Source: Magicicada septendecula
Lineage: Eukaryota; Arthropoda; Insecta; Hemiptera; Cicadidae
Length of the DNA: 64,000 nt
NCBI GenBank assembly: GCA_034769895.1
Contig: CM068370.1
Coordinates: 35,787,747-35,851,746, forward strand
Reading direction: 5' to 3'
A program made the position numbers and the translations under genes. Every line of letters begins with the position of its first letter. The first letter of the stretch is position 1. This document shows positions 44,894 through 56,756 of this stretch, piece by piece. The notes beneath the pieces are model-generated. The model did not search any database. It was given only the letters and a program-made list of their open reading frames with translations, and was not told the origin of the DNA.

Positions 44894-45239
44894 ATATTTA
44901 TTTCTTTATACTCGATTGTTTTAGTACCTTTCTAAATTTGAATTATATTTACTAGTAGACTGTTAAGTATAATAATTTTTTTTGTGCGCCAATGATTTTC
45001 GTTTGGATTTCTTTTAGAACCTACGGAATACGAGGTGTGATCAAAAAGTTCGTGCAATTTTGGAATTTCCACCACTACAATGTCCGATTAAAAAACTGTT
45101 TTTATACGATGTTGGTACACATGTTAGTGACAATCGTCTAACATATTAGCCCTATTTGATGTGTAGTTTAGACTTCACAGCTAACTGAGTAAGTTGTTCT
45201 TATGTGTATTAGGCGACCTTTTTGTCATTCTACAACGCA

Positions 45240-45862
45240 AGATTGTAGAACATGGATTAAATTTTGAGTAAACTGTGAGATAAACTGCTCTATTCTGTTA
45301 AACGTGTTCAGAAGGCTTCTGGCGAGACTGCTGTGCGCGAACAAGTGGTTAACAAGCTTCAACTACTGCCGTAAATGAGTTGAAATCGTGGTTGTCAGAA
45401 GAAGATTATGTTTTGTATTCCATGAAATTTCATTGCTAAGGGCAGTGGTAAATAAAGAGTACTGTTCGGATATTTTACGCCATTTGTATGACCCTATTCG
45501 TAGAAAACGGCCAGATTTACGGAAGAATAATTTATGAAAATTGCAGCCCGATAATGCGCCTGGACGAACGTCATTGTTTGTTAAGAATTTTCCCAGGCTT
45601 GGCAAAAGAAAACGCCATAACGATGACACGGCAACTGCCGTATTCGCCAGATGTGTCCCAACGCGATCTTTCCTATTCCCAATAGTGATAATTTCCACCA
45701 AACAGAGACAACGTTTCGCTACCGTTCAAAACGTAAAACAAAAATCGTTAATCAAGCTCAAGGCTGTATCAAAAAGTGCACGTTTGAAATATTTTGAGAA
45801 GTGCAGATTGGTTGGCTTAATCGTGTTACATTCGACTAAGACTACTTTGAAGGGGGCAGTGT
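45240..45862 (+). pseudogene. Mariner transposase remnant
   Basis: Broken frames: SVKRVQKASGETAVREQV (helix-turn-helix start), later PDNAPGRTSLFVKNF (degraded catalytic HDNAPAH-type motif), then FATVQNVKQKSLIKLKAVSK and a C-terminus before a stop at 45860-45862. Stops and a central deletion make it non-functional. Confidence 0.78.
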
Positions 45863-45895
45863 AAGTGACGATGAGTGAAGACACCATTTTAAAAG

Positions 45896-45898
<3 letters not shown>

Positions 45899-45955
<57 letters not shown>
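45899..45955. repeat. (CT)n microsatellite
   Basis: About 28 CT dinucleotides within the mariner. Confidence 0.97.
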
Positions 45956-45956
<1 letters not shown>

Positions 45957-46326
45957 TTATGCACCTAAGCATTCAAATAATTTCGACGAAACCGAAACAT
46001 CGAAGCATGGTAATGTTTTTAGGGTTTTGAAACGTATAATGTGGATTACGTTTGGTGGATTACGTAAATAATTTTGAAACCACAGACAATCACAAACAGA
46101 GCATGTAAAACCAAATTTATTCTCACTAAAACGTTTGCTAAACTCAATGTCAGCAGCGATTATTTCTGTCTTGATGCGTTTACATATCAAATTTCTAGAC
46201 TGTGGGGAATCGAAAGTGTGGAGGGTTACGTTTTTCTATGACGATTTTTGTGGATTGACCCCCAGCCTGAAAACATTATCATGTTAATAAACAGGAACTG
46301 CATGAATTTTCTGAACAAACCTCGTA

Positions 46327-46680
46327 CATAAGGCCAATGTGTATTACTTTAATATAACCAGAAAAGATATTACTAGAAGATTACAAAGTAAAGAATTTTA
46401 ACGTAGATCTTGGAGAGAGAGATTTACGGAACGTATTCGTAACACAGCTAATTTATTCGTATAACGGGACAAATGTTTTGCTCAGCCTTGCTGTTTGAAA
46501 GTTAATACACGACAAAGGTACATTAACACAACGCTCAGTCATGTCTGTGTTCAGTAAGCGCCACCCATCTACTTGTACCATAAGGTCTATACGACCAGAT
46601 TAGTGTTGCAACAACGTATGCCTTGCGTTTCTAAGACGGAAAATACCACAGTAACTCAGCGTCAACTGTCAGCTTCATTA
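46327..46680. other. No recognised feature
   Basis: Non-coding downstream sequence; nothing identified. Confidence 0.45.
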
Positions 46681-46682
46681 AT

Positions 46683-46747
46683 TCATCATAATCATCATCA
46701 TCATCGTCGTCGTCGTTATATCATCATCATCATCATCATAATCATCT
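46683..46747. repeat. (ATC)n/(GTC)n tail
   Basis: Mixed CATCAT/CGTCGT triplets that form the 3' tail of the minus-strand LINE to the right. Confidence 0.85.
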
Positions 46748-47170
46748 TCACGGATTACACCAAGGATGGTTTGTTCCGGTCTCAAATAGGCAAAGATTAG
46801 AGCTGGTCACTCCAGCGCTTCCTCGGACCTCACCTCTGCGTCCCCTCGGCCAATAGTTCCAGAGTTGTTTGCGTATGCGGCAGTCATCCATTCGGCAAAG
46901 ATGTTCCCACCAATTCAGCAGATACTGGGCGATCCTGTCGAGTATACTCATAATATTCAGTTCCTGCTGTATATCTGTGTTCCTTCTACGCTCATGGAGA
47001 GTATACCCTTCCACGTGCCTGGGAAATCTTATTTCAGCCTCTTGGATGTGACTGGCCTGGCCTTTCGCTAAAGTCCAATTGTCAGACCCATAAAGAAGTG
47101 TGGTCAGAGCCATCGCCTTGTAGAATTTTAGGCGTGTTCCTTTACTTGCTGACTTAAAGATTTGCCTAAT
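46748..47170 (-). pseudogene. LINE ORF2 C-terminal fragment
   Basis: The minus strand is nearly continuous: KFYKAMALTTLLYGSDNWTL, EAEIRFPRHVEGYTLHERRR, ELNIMSILDRIAQYLLNWWE and CRMDDCRIRKQLWNYWPRG. It matches the decayed end of the LINE at 8580-8940, with the same (GAT)n tail type. 5' truncated at about 47170. Confidence 0.82.
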
Positions 47171-47184
47171 GGAACACCCAGAGT

Positions 47185-47295
47185 GCTGGATATTAAGCCT
47201 GAGAGTGGCAGCCCCACCATACGTCTTACCCTGCGATATGCTAGTAACATATCCAGGGGACATATTCACTACTAAATTGCCTCAAATAAGGACTA
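47185..47295 (+). repeat. Partial copy of repeat 21240-21665
   Basis: Matches the last ~110 bases of the repeat at 21240-21665, with the same 3' end CTCAAATAAGGAC. Confidence 0.75.
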
Positions 47296-47299
47296 TCTT

Positions 47300-48015
47300 C
47301 ATTAATAGATACCATAATTTGTGTATGTGTGTTTGTGTATCTTTATTTGTCTATTTATTTGTATAATTATACAATATTTTGTCACACGTTGTAACCTCTA
47401 TGTAGGCGATTTATTTCGAAATGAAGACGCAAGTGTTGACTCAGCAATACTTCTTTCTGGCGACACTCAGTTGAATTCTCTACTCTACGAGGTTGATAAA
47501 GTCATTATTGAAGAGACAGTAATTACTCAAGAGCGGTATTTGTATTACGTAATGTCTTGCAGGGACACATGGGTCGCGAGTTTCTGCTTCTAAATCAGTG
47601 ACCATGATTTTGACGTAGAATACGTCTTACCTTTCAGGCCAGCAATAGGCATCCCCAACCAGAAAATCGAGCGTTACGTTTTCACGTCACGTTTGAAATT
47701 GAAATATTATCTAAACGACAAATGATTCACGCTTATATGAGGTACCCTTCGACAGATAAAGGAATAAAGATAATAAATAGCACAATATAAGCGGGCTATT
47801 GCGACATCCAGCGCGGTGTGAGCGGGGGAGAAATAGAAATGTTTTGCGCCGCTCGGCGCGCACTAAAATTAGTATTTCTCCGGTTTCCGATGCGATAGAA
47901 CGTTGAGTGAGGTGTCGTTAAATTGTCTCATCGAGTACTATCTACATAGTGTACCGTAGTAGCGGTGATATTATTAAGAGGTTTGAATAATCGTAATTCA
48001 AGTTGTAAAAATCGT
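47300..48015. other. Unassigned sequence upstream of the endonuclease fragment
   Basis: 47760-47900 is GC-rich (GCGCCGCTCGGCGCGC) and carries GGAGAAATA / TAGTATTTCTCC inverted blocks; may belong to the element at 48022 but this is not shown. Confidence 0.35.
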
Positions 48016-48021
48016 GTGTAA

Positions 48022-48656
48022 GAAACGTGGATGGATTTATACAACCCGGTTCAATTGTCAGGCTTCGAATTGAAGGAGCAAAGAGACAACGGTTCGCAGT
48101 CAGTGTCGCCCAACAGTAGAAACCGACGACGGACGGCCGGAGGTGTCGCAATTTATAGAAATATACGCAGACCCACCGAATGTCGAGTGATTGACATCAA
48201 CTTGAACAACAAGAAACAAATGATCGATACCGATGTTGGAGACATGTGTCTTGTGGACATCACGCTAAATGGGAAATCGAGATTCGTACTCGGGTGCGCT
48301 TACATCCACCCGAACGTCACCATTTCCAATCTCAAGATGTTTCTATTCGGTAATATGATTAAATATTCTGAAAGAACGAAGAAAATATTTGATGATGTGA
48401 ACGTAGACACCGAAGTGCCAAAGGTGTGATCATGGGGGATTTCAACGTCGACGCACAGACTAATTTATCTGCGCAGGACTTCATGAAGGAACAATTCAAT
48501 TTAGACCACGTGCCGTCGTCACCGACTACGCTGGGTAACACCACCATCGATTTGACTTTCACCAGAAACATCAGCGTCGATATCTTACCTTATACCAGCT
48601 ACTTCTCCAATCATAGGCCCATTATAAATAAAGTCTTGCTTGAACCAACTAATTAA
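48022..48656 (+). pseudogene. EEP-type endonuclease domain, probably Helentron C-terminus
   Basis: Reads ETWMDLYNPVQLSGF and AGGVAIYRNI (N-terminal Glu-Thr-Trp of the endonuclease-exonuclease-phosphatase fold), CLVDITLNGKSRFVLGCAYI, then, after a frameshift at ~48428 (an extra TG), IMGDFNVD (catalytic GDFN), TIDLTFTRNI and SNHRPI (catalytic His). The domain is followed directly by a stop and AATAAA at 48679, with no reverse transcriptase after it. In LINEs this domain is N-terminal to RT, whereas in Helentron-type Helitrons it is C-terminal, so a Helentron origin is favoured. The frameshift makes it non-functional. Confidence 0.65.
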
Positions 48657-48659
48657 CTT

Positions 48660-50610
48660 GTGTGATAATTTTGCAAATAAAATTTTGTACTTTGTAAAAC
48701 TAAATGTGTGTTTGTTCATTTTATTCATAACACATTAGCAACCCTAAAGCACACAGACGTATTCTACGCTCTGAAGATTTGCGGCCGTGGCTCCGACACT
48801 GCCCCCGCCGATTTTTTGTTGTTGTAATAATCCCATTAGAACAAAGATAGTCATCAAAAGTAGCATATCTACAATTTGGCCTTAGGGGGAAGGGGGTACA
48901 GTCGAGTCGGCTTCATTAAAAAGAAGAAATCAAGTTAAGACTAATCAACATTCCTACCTTTAAAGTGGTTGAAAAACGTGTGATAACATCCTGCAATCCA
49001 TCCCATTGTATATAATATTTTATTGTATATATAATTGTATATAATATTGTATATAATGTATATTATTTTACAAATAATTGTAAAACCACAAAACACGTGT
49101 TATTGAAACATTATTTAGAAGATACTTATTGACTGAATTGCTTTTCCTATGTACTTCATATTGCTATTCGTACACGCTAATGCTGTGTAATAAACCTGTT
49201 TGTATATTTAAAAAGGAGTTACTATATTAGCGTACACAGCTAAAAAAAATTAAAAATTAGACGAAGAATTAAGAGATTAACAAGAGTTGTCAACTTTTTA
49301 CCCCTCCCCCCCCAACATACACCCTGGTTGTCGACTATGAAACCTTAGAGCAGGTTTATGATTTTAACTCTAATTTGACTGCCACAGAGAAACTGTGAAG
49401 GTTTGAGTAGGATCTGTGTACAATTTTTAGTAACTTCTACAAAACAACTGTAGCAATATGTCAGTTCTCCACTACACATATTAATCCAATACTAGCTATA
49501 GGCCTAAAGTACAGGATAATAAGAGCCACTAAACTGATAATTAACAATATTGCACTGCAAACAATTTTAACAATTGACAATTCCAAATACAGTACTCAAA
49601 TCGTTGTAAAACAATTCGTAGAACTGACTGGCTTACTTTGTCAGCTACTGTGATTGTATAAGCTTAGTTAAGGTTACCTGAGACAATAGAATTGACCAGA
49701 AGCTGTTAGACGTTCCTCCATTAATGGGGAGGGGACGCCTTCGCCTTCTGATCAGATTCCGGTTATCAAACAGTCGGACAGTCGCTATTTAACGTTGAGT
49801 CATACAAACGTCATGCTTAGCAACGATTCTTGTTTTCACTAGCCACATCTTGAACCCCAAAATCTCGGTACGGATCACTACTGCGTATGTAACATATTGT
49901 TACGACAGTCTCACGGATCGTCGTATGGTACAGTGGAAACAAAATACAGACACCAACGAAGTCACTAATTACCAGCTTAAATTACTCACAAATAACAACT
50001 TGAAACGAACAAGGCACTTCCATACAATAATTCTAGTTAAATATGTCCACACGCAATAATAATGTCAATTATTAAAGTTCCGCACTACTCTTACACAATA
50101 ATCTCTTTCCACTAATCAACAACAACCGCTTGAACTGCACTCTACAATTTCGCCAGGTGTAACTAACTTCTTAGCCGGCCGATGTTGCTTATATAGGTCC
50201 CGCAGATGTTCCAGAATAATTTTCAATTCTTTGGCGGCGTGCCAGCATAATTTGGTTAGTTACAAGTACTCGAACAGTCTAGAAGGTTCCTTTTACTGCA
50301 CAGCCTTGACACACACACTGCACTTGCTCGGCTAGCCGTGTAGAACTTTCACGTAACTGCACCTGGCAACTTTTCAAGAGCGTTACGTCATTTCGTAGCA
50401 GTATATTACTCAGAATTTTGTTTTGGATGGTTTTAATATACAATACACTCTATAAACTTGAAAATCTGTACGTTCATCGGGGTTTTATTTTTCGTTAACA
50501 ATTAGGGCTTACACCCACTTGCCATTCAACAATTTTATAGGTAAGTCCCAAGTTCAGTTCATTGTTTTCCTTTTTTTCTTATATCTTCTTTTCGCCTCAA
50601 TTTCATATCC
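48660..50610. other. No recognised feature
   Basis: Largely AT-rich; TATATAATATTGTATATAA runs at 49010-49065 and short open frames without motifs. Confidence 0.45.
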
Positions 50611-50615
50611 AGTGA

Positions 50616-50716
50616 CTAATAACGTAGGTAATGTCTTACAAACAGTAAAGATTAAAGGAAAACTTCTAATAACGTAGGTAATGTCTTACAAACACTAAAG
50701 ATAAAAGGAAAACTTC
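50616..50716 (+). repeat. Tandem duplication, 50-bp unit, two copies
   Basis: TAATAACGTAGGTAATGTCT with its following 30 bases is repeated once at a 50-bp period with two or three differences. Confidence 0.9.
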
Positions 50717-50719
50717 AAC

Positions 50720-51085
50720 TGTAATTCTATGTCGTGAATCTTTGTTATTGTATACTAGAACAACAACTACCACAGTAATGATTTTCTTGTGTGCAAAAAC
50801 TGGATCAAATTGTCATTGATGAAATATCAGTAAATGAGCGTAAAAGCGTTAGAAGGAAAAACGTTTGTCAAGAGCTCGTTTGCTTAAAACCAGAATTTTA
50901 TTTTTCTGTTTATAGAACGTTAAGAGTAATTTTCTTTGTTAAAAAAACCGTCTTCAGATATTAAGACGCTGTATATTATAATATACTATTTACCGCCATA
51001 ATTATCAAAAACTTTATCTAATAATAGAGGGAGGGAAGAATTCAGCGTGAAGATCTTAAGGACCTCGCCAAGCAACGCAATGTTG
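50720..51085. other. No recognised feature
   Basis: Non-coding. Confidence 0.45.
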
Positions 51086-51088
51086 TTG

Positions 51089-51545
51089 TTATTTTTTTTT
51101 TTTTTTTTGTATCGGCCATCAAAGGACTACATGCCAATTTCAATTCTTTATTCTTCGTTCTTTTCTTTTTCTCCAATATTCTTTCCTCTTTTCACTGTGT
51201 CTTTTCTTCCCGTATTCAGTCCACTTTCAACCTGCGTTTTTCTCTCTCCTACCCTGGATTCCTTCCATTTTTAACACTTTTGCCCGAAAAACGTCTCTTT
51301 CAATTGCTTCTTCTGTGTGTATATTATTTTTTTATAAATCCTTTTGGACTTCTTTAATCCAACTTGATGTTGACTTTTTCCCCCACAGATATTTGAAGAT
51401 CTGCTTTATTAACCTATTGTTGTTATCTTTGTTATCATTACTTCTTAATTTCCAACCTTCTAAGTTTTTCGTAGGCCTAATATTTTCCTAATAATTTGTC
51501 TTCCTAATATTTCTAGTTTTATTAAAAGTTGTTTTATTAAAAACA
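51089..51545 (-). pseudogene. LINE ORF2 C-terminus (family A) with poly-A tail
   Basis: Minus strand: LLIKLEILGRQIIRKILGLR, RLIKQIFKYLWGKKSTSSW, LAKVLKMEGIQG-type and SIKNWHVVL-type sequence, then a 17-base T run at 51091-51108 (poly-A tail). Copy of 11322-11672. Confidence 0.78.
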
Positions 51546-51651
51546 AAACAAATATCATCTGACACATATTGAGAACGAATGACAGGTAACTGTAGAGAAA
51601 AGCGGAATGTGGACAAATAACGAGAGCATTTATGCCTTTCTCTAAATACAT

Positions 51652-51654
<3 letters not shown>

Positions 51655-51691
<37 letters not shown>
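51655..51691. repeat. (CA)n microsatellite
   Basis: About 18 CA dinucleotides. Confidence 0.95.
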
Positions 51692-51694
<3 letters not shown>

Positions 51695-51749
51695 GGAAAG
51701 ACATTGAGCACTGACGGCAAATGACGAATCTGAAATATCACAGAATATT

Positions 51750-52795
51750 TTAAAGCGTATATAGTAGGGACGAAGAAAGGTGAAAGTTATAAAATCAGTA
51801 AACCGACATACTCATATTGCCGGAAAGACACCTAGATATATCATCGACGATATACAATCGGAAATGATTAAATACATGGAGTGGAATGAACAGAATTACT
51901 GCCCGAATAATCTGAATGGGAAAAGGAGCAATATTTAAAAATGGGATATGTCTACAATATAAGCGCATTAAATGGTTATTAAATAAATACTAAGGATAAG
52001 AATATAAGCTGATTTTGGTTATGATGATGATGGCTTACAATGGTTTAACTTACTTTCAGGATATCACCTTTCTCTTCGCTGGTACACATGTGCTGGGTGA
52101 CTTACTGCATTAATAGTTTCAGAAATTTACTGTACAAATACAGAGTTAACTAATTTAATAACAAATTGAATTATTATTATTATTATGATTGCATCTACAT
52201 AATAAAAGTTTGACATTAGTATAATAAATGATTTATAATGATTATTAATTATTCCTTGTTACGTACCAGGAAACAAAGCGAAACCAAGTCAGAACATGAG
52301 CTGACATGTCCCCCTGTAGGTCTGTGGAATAATGCTTGAACAAAGTCATGTCTTGAATACTTGTCATTATACGCTGTATCATGATGCTGACAAACACAAG
52401 GTGAACGTCAGTATATAAATGATTCTGTACGAGAATGGTTGACATCTGTATCAGACACTGGAGTAGGAAACTAGAATGGTTTCTTAATGAACTTGGTTGC
52501 AAATTAATCATTGTTTTTAAGTCGAAAGTATTGACCACTTCACATTACCTTAAGTCTAAATTCCGTTTGTTGTATGTCCAGGTTTTTCTTGTATTACCAA
52601 CAATTGATTGCCATCAACAATCTATCCAGCCAACACAGTTACTGCTGCAATAGGCATGCCCATTCTGTTTAGGTGTATGATGCAGCCTGTTCGTTTATCA
52701 TGAATTCTTTGGTCCTTTACTCGTTTCGCTGTCATAAACCCAATCAGTCATTGTCGTCGTCGTCTTCTTCATCGTATTTTTCTTCTTCATCATTA
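51750..52795. other. No recognised feature
   Basis: Contains ATGATGATGATGG at 52020-52034 and a TC-rich triplet patch at 52756-52800; no gene recognised. Confidence 0.45.
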
Positions 52796-52799
52796 TCAT

Positions 52800-53140
52800 C
52801 GTCATTAGCTGCTGTAAAGATTCATCATCATCATCAGCTTCTGTAAGAATTATACCAAAATTCCATCTCCGACTCATGAAACCGCCGTTATGAATACCTT
52901 TTCGGGACCGCCAGTACCGCCTTTCCCAAGCGGTGTATTACGAAGTCCTGTTCGGGAATTCTTTTGTCATTGATCCGGTTCAAATGTCGGTACCACTGAC
53001 ATCTATTTTCCAAAATCGTGTTAATTAATTCTTCCCTAAAGGGTCTTTGTTCTTTTACCGCTTTGTGAGTTGTGTCAAGCGAGGCAAGGTAGAAATTCCG
53101 TTGCAGAAACCACGCACCAAAGGGCAAACTGCTACACCTT
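52800..53140 (-). pseudogene. LINE ORF2 C-terminal end with (CAT)n tail
   Basis: Minus strand reads VKEQRPFREELINTILENRC, QWYRHLNRINDKRIPEQDF and a degraded end with a (CAT)n tail at 52823-52842. Matches LINE C-terminal architecture. Confidence 0.65.
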
Positions 53141-53144
53141 CGTA

Positions 53145-53585
53145 GATATATAATTTACTATCCTACCGAATATGTTTTGAGCGTCTTCTAGTTGTTTGAT
53201 AAATTTGTTTAAAGTCATTTTTTTAATCATAAACGTCCCAACGGTACTGGATGTTTCCGCGGTATGTTTGAAAGCCGTTGTACTCTAGTAGCTTAGTTAA
53301 CTGATGTGAAAAATTCTATATTGACGTGTGGCTTTAGTGACATGCATTTTTCTGACATATTTTTTAATTCACACGTCCGTGGTAAATGATTCCTAAATCT
53401 AATCCCTGCTGCTTATGAAATCGTGGAAAAGTTTACTTAGCTTTGTATAAATCTATATAACTTTTGGCAGTAACTTCAGAAATACTCACTGTAGATGATA
53501 CACGGATGAAACAATTTATCATATCACATAAAATAATTATTATTACAACTTCTTTAAATAAACGTGTAATGTTTCTGTCCTCTTT
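53145..53585. other. No recognised feature
   Basis: Non-coding. Confidence 0.4.
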
Positions 53586-54142
53586 TGTACAAATTGTTGA
53601 TAATCCGCGGAATTCGGTTATCCGTGGCGACGCGTCACCCAATTCCGTGGATAATCGGGAGCCTACTGTATTCTAAAAACTCTGTCTTATTACCCCCTTC
53701 GCACATCAATTGAAGGATGTTATCCCAAGAATTATTTAAGAAATTTTGTTTGTGTTAAATTACGTTATTTTCATGTAAAATCTTCTTCTGATAGTTCCTA
53801 TCCGTTTCGGATGTTGAATGTCATACAGACTATTTAAACTTTCTGTACTGCTGCGCGGAATACGTCAGTTGTATTCATGCAAAACCAGGTCCTTAAATGT
53901 CTCAGCCATGAGATTCGCGGTCGCCCAACTCCTCTCTTTCCAAGTACTTACTTTTCCCTGTAGTATGGACTGCAATAAGTAAAATCTCTGTTCATTTCTC
54001 ATGAGACGTCCCAGATACTGAAGCTCTCTTATCTTCGCTGTATTAATAACTTCCCTGTCTTTCCTCATCTTTCTAAGAACTTCAACATTAGTGCTGTCCA
54101 TGAAATGCTCAGTATTCTGCGGTAAAGTCACATTTCGAAAGT
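53565..54142 (-). repeat. Composite duplicated block: Tigger-like end plus LINE family C
   Basis: 53590-53668 looks like a Tigger-type end (GATAATCCGCGG, TTATCCGTGGCGACGCGTCA, CCGTGGATAATCGGGAGCCTACTG followed by TA at 53669-53670). From 53783 to 54142 the minus strand is LINE family C (REVINTAKIRELQYLGRLMR and upstream RT sequence). The junction sequence between them recurs at 60465-60862. Confidence 0.7.
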
Positions 54143-54144
54143 CA

Positions 54145-55335
54145 TGTGAAATACAGCAATAAAAGTTTCTGTTTTTTTTTTTTTTTTTTAATTAAAGTCA
54201 AGACACTGCAAGTCGATGGTTCAGGCCACATAAATATTAGACTAGAGGAGACTAGTGAGGGGGGGGGGGTCATAACATTGAAAACTCTATTGTGTCTGGG
54301 TGAAAAAGCAAAAGGTAGATTAACAAACTCCCCGTCTTTGTCTTTTGGCGCATACATAATCGTTTTTAATGCTGCAAGCACGTATGTTATTTACCAATCT
54401 TGAGTGATTCTCATTATTAAGGGGAACAGGTCGTGAAGGCTTGTCCCATGTTAATTAAATGGAAGTGTCGCTTATGAGTTAGGTACACATATTTCAAAAA
54501 CCATTCAAGATATTTTTATGAAACTTTTTTCTGCTGAAAGACAAATGCATGGAGCGTACCGTAGATTTAATTAAATACTTTTACTGATAAAAGAATACTT
54601 AGGTGATTTTTCAAATATAGCACTTTAAAAAACTAAATTAATACTTCTTTTTGAAAACATATTAAATATTTATGTAAGGTATCATTCCAAATTGTTGGTC
54701 TATTATAATAAGTGTTATGAAGCAAATATAATAAAAAAAATTCAAGTCCCTAGCACGTTCCAGTACAAAGTTATGCGTACCTAAACATGAAAACGGAAAA
54801 TTACGTTTAAAGTCTTATAATGTTTTATTCAAATGCACCTGCACTATACACTTCTTCTTCATTACTCGCATTTCTCTTCCTTTTTAGCTGCCTTTTTTTT
54901 TACTCTGTTCTCCTTACTTCTTTCCAGAACACTCTTATTTGCTTCCAGAATCCTCATTTTACAGCTAATAAATTATTATAAAATATTGAAACGTTTGTTT
55001 CAAAGAGGCCAATGGCATCGCGCTGGGTGACTTCACACGAAATAAACACGTAAGATGATATGAAAAAAAAATTTTGGTATAACAATATATATATATATAT
55101 ATATCATTTTAAACAGAAAGAAAAGCAGATTTTTTTTATGCTAAAAATTAAAAATTTATTTTCTTGAACTTTTTCACAACCTGGTCCAATTAAGAGAACG
55201 TTTAACAATATTTTATTAATTTACAAATACTGTGATTCTTTTTATTTATTTCTACAGTTATTTATGAGCCTTATTTTAGCACAAGCCACTGGTTTTAAAA
55301 TAAGCCTACATCAAGTGATTACGGAAATTTTCTGC
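54145..55335. other. No recognised feature
   Basis: A 20-base T run at 54171-54190, a G tract at 54259-54268 and an (AT)n run at 55086-55104; otherwise nothing recognised. Confidence 0.45.
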
Positions 55336-55960
55336 AAATTTTAACAGATTTGGAGGTTGTCCCCCTCCCCCTTAGTTACGCTGCTGGGTGGCACCGACAA
55401 TTTTAACAGATTTGGAGGTTGTCCCCCTCCCCCTTAGTTACGCTGCTGGGTGGCACCGACAATTTTAACAGATTTGGAGGTTGTCCCCCTCACCCTTAGT
55501 TACGCTGCTGGGTGGCACCGACAATTTTAACAGATTTGGAGGTTGTCCCCCTCCCCCTTAGTTACGCTGCTGGGTGGCACCGACAATTTTAACAGATTTG
55601 GAGGTTGTCCCCCTCCCCCTTAGTTACGCTGCTGGGTGGCACCGACAATTTTAACAGATTTGGAGGTTGTCCCCCTCCCCCTTAGTTACGCTGCTGGGTG
55701 GCACCGACAATTTTAACAGATTTGGAGGTTGTCCCCCTCCCCCTTAGTTACGCTGCTGGGTGGCACCGACAATTTTAACAGATTTGGAGGTTGTCCCCCT
55801 CCCCCTTAGTTACGCTGCTGGGTGGCACCGACAATTTTAACAGATTTGGAGGTTGTCCCCCTCCCCCTTAGTTACGCTGCTGGGTGGCACCGACAATTTT
55901 AACAGATTTGGAGGTTGTCCCCCTCCCCCTTAGTTACTCTGCTGGGTGGTACCGACAATT
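55336..55960. repeat. Minisatellite, 62-bp unit, ~10 copies
   Basis: Unit begins ACAATTTTAACAGATTTGG and contains GTCCCCCTCCCCCTTAG and CTGCTGGGTGGCACCG; period 62 bp with very few differences (a T>C-type change near 55492, a terminal GGTACC). Near-identity means recent amplification. Confidence 0.97.
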
Positions 55961-55965
55961 TTGTT

Positions 55966-56436
55966 TTTGCTCCTCCCCCTTCAAAGGTAGAGAGCTCAGT
56001 CCAATGGTACTCAGCATTCGCGCCTGTAAGTGATGTACTTTTACAATAGTACGACATATAACCACAGCTCTGTGAATAGTGTCGGATTCGTTCCATAAGT
56101 AATACAATTATAACCGACACTTTGCCAACTTTATGTAGGTGTCAAGAACGTTTTACCAAGAAGTATGAGCGTCTTTCAGATATGTACCTTCGGATATGTA
56201 ATGCGAAGGTAATGTCGTTTAAAAAAATACTAAGTAGAAGTATGCACAGTACAAGTCATACTCTACTTTATATCGTGTTAATTAGTAGCATAAAACATAC
56301 ACAGCTGTGTAAGAGTTGAGTTAATAATAGGAAAGGTTGGAGCTAAATAATAACATTACCAAGATAACATGTCTACACAATAATATTAAAAATTTATTCG
56401 TACAATTAATTGGAATTCTAGATTGTTTATTGCTAA
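55966..56436. other. No recognised feature
   Basis: Non-coding. Confidence 0.4.
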
Positions 56437-56745
56437 AATAACTCGGTCGAGGAGCAGTTGCTTGAAGAAATGGAAAAAAGATTAAACATTACGGTTGACG
56501 ATCAAACGCAGCGTAACATGCCGTTAAGGCGCCTTACCATCATTGAGAAAGCGGGAAGCATTTTTTTTTTACATTCAAAACGAAAAAGGAGACAAACCAG
56601 AAACATTTAGACCTAGTAAAGGATGGTTTGATAAGTTAAAGAAACGTTCAAATTTTCACATATTTAATTAACCGGTGAAACAGCTGGCGCGGACTATCAG
56701 GCTGCATTGGAATTTCCTACGTTTTTTCGTAATCTACGTGTTCTG
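56437..56745 (+). pseudogene. Tigger/CENP-B-type transposase N-terminal fragment
   Basis: Reads VEEQLLEEMEKRLN, then a frameshift in the T run at 56562-56573, FRPSKGWFDKLKKRSNFH, another shift, and LTGETAGADYQAALEFP. The GWFDKLKKRS and TGE-x-A-x-AD blocks are characteristic of the second HTH of CENP-B/Tigger transposases. The core is absent: a (TTC)n run and a minus-strand LINE follow directly. Confidence 0.78.
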
Positions 56746-56756
56746 TATTGTTTAAG

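Larger units (their letters stand above)
45031..46324 (+). mobile_element. Mariner element with internal insertion
   Basis: Starts CGAGGTGTGATCAAAAAGTT; ends TTCTGAACAAACCTCG at 46324; TA at 45029-45030 and 46325-46326. Same subfamily as 28683-30115. About 370 bp, including a (CT)n tract (45899-45955), has been added in the 3' untranslated part relative to the other copy. It begins ~140 bp past the takeout-like gene's poly-A signal. Confidence 0.88.
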
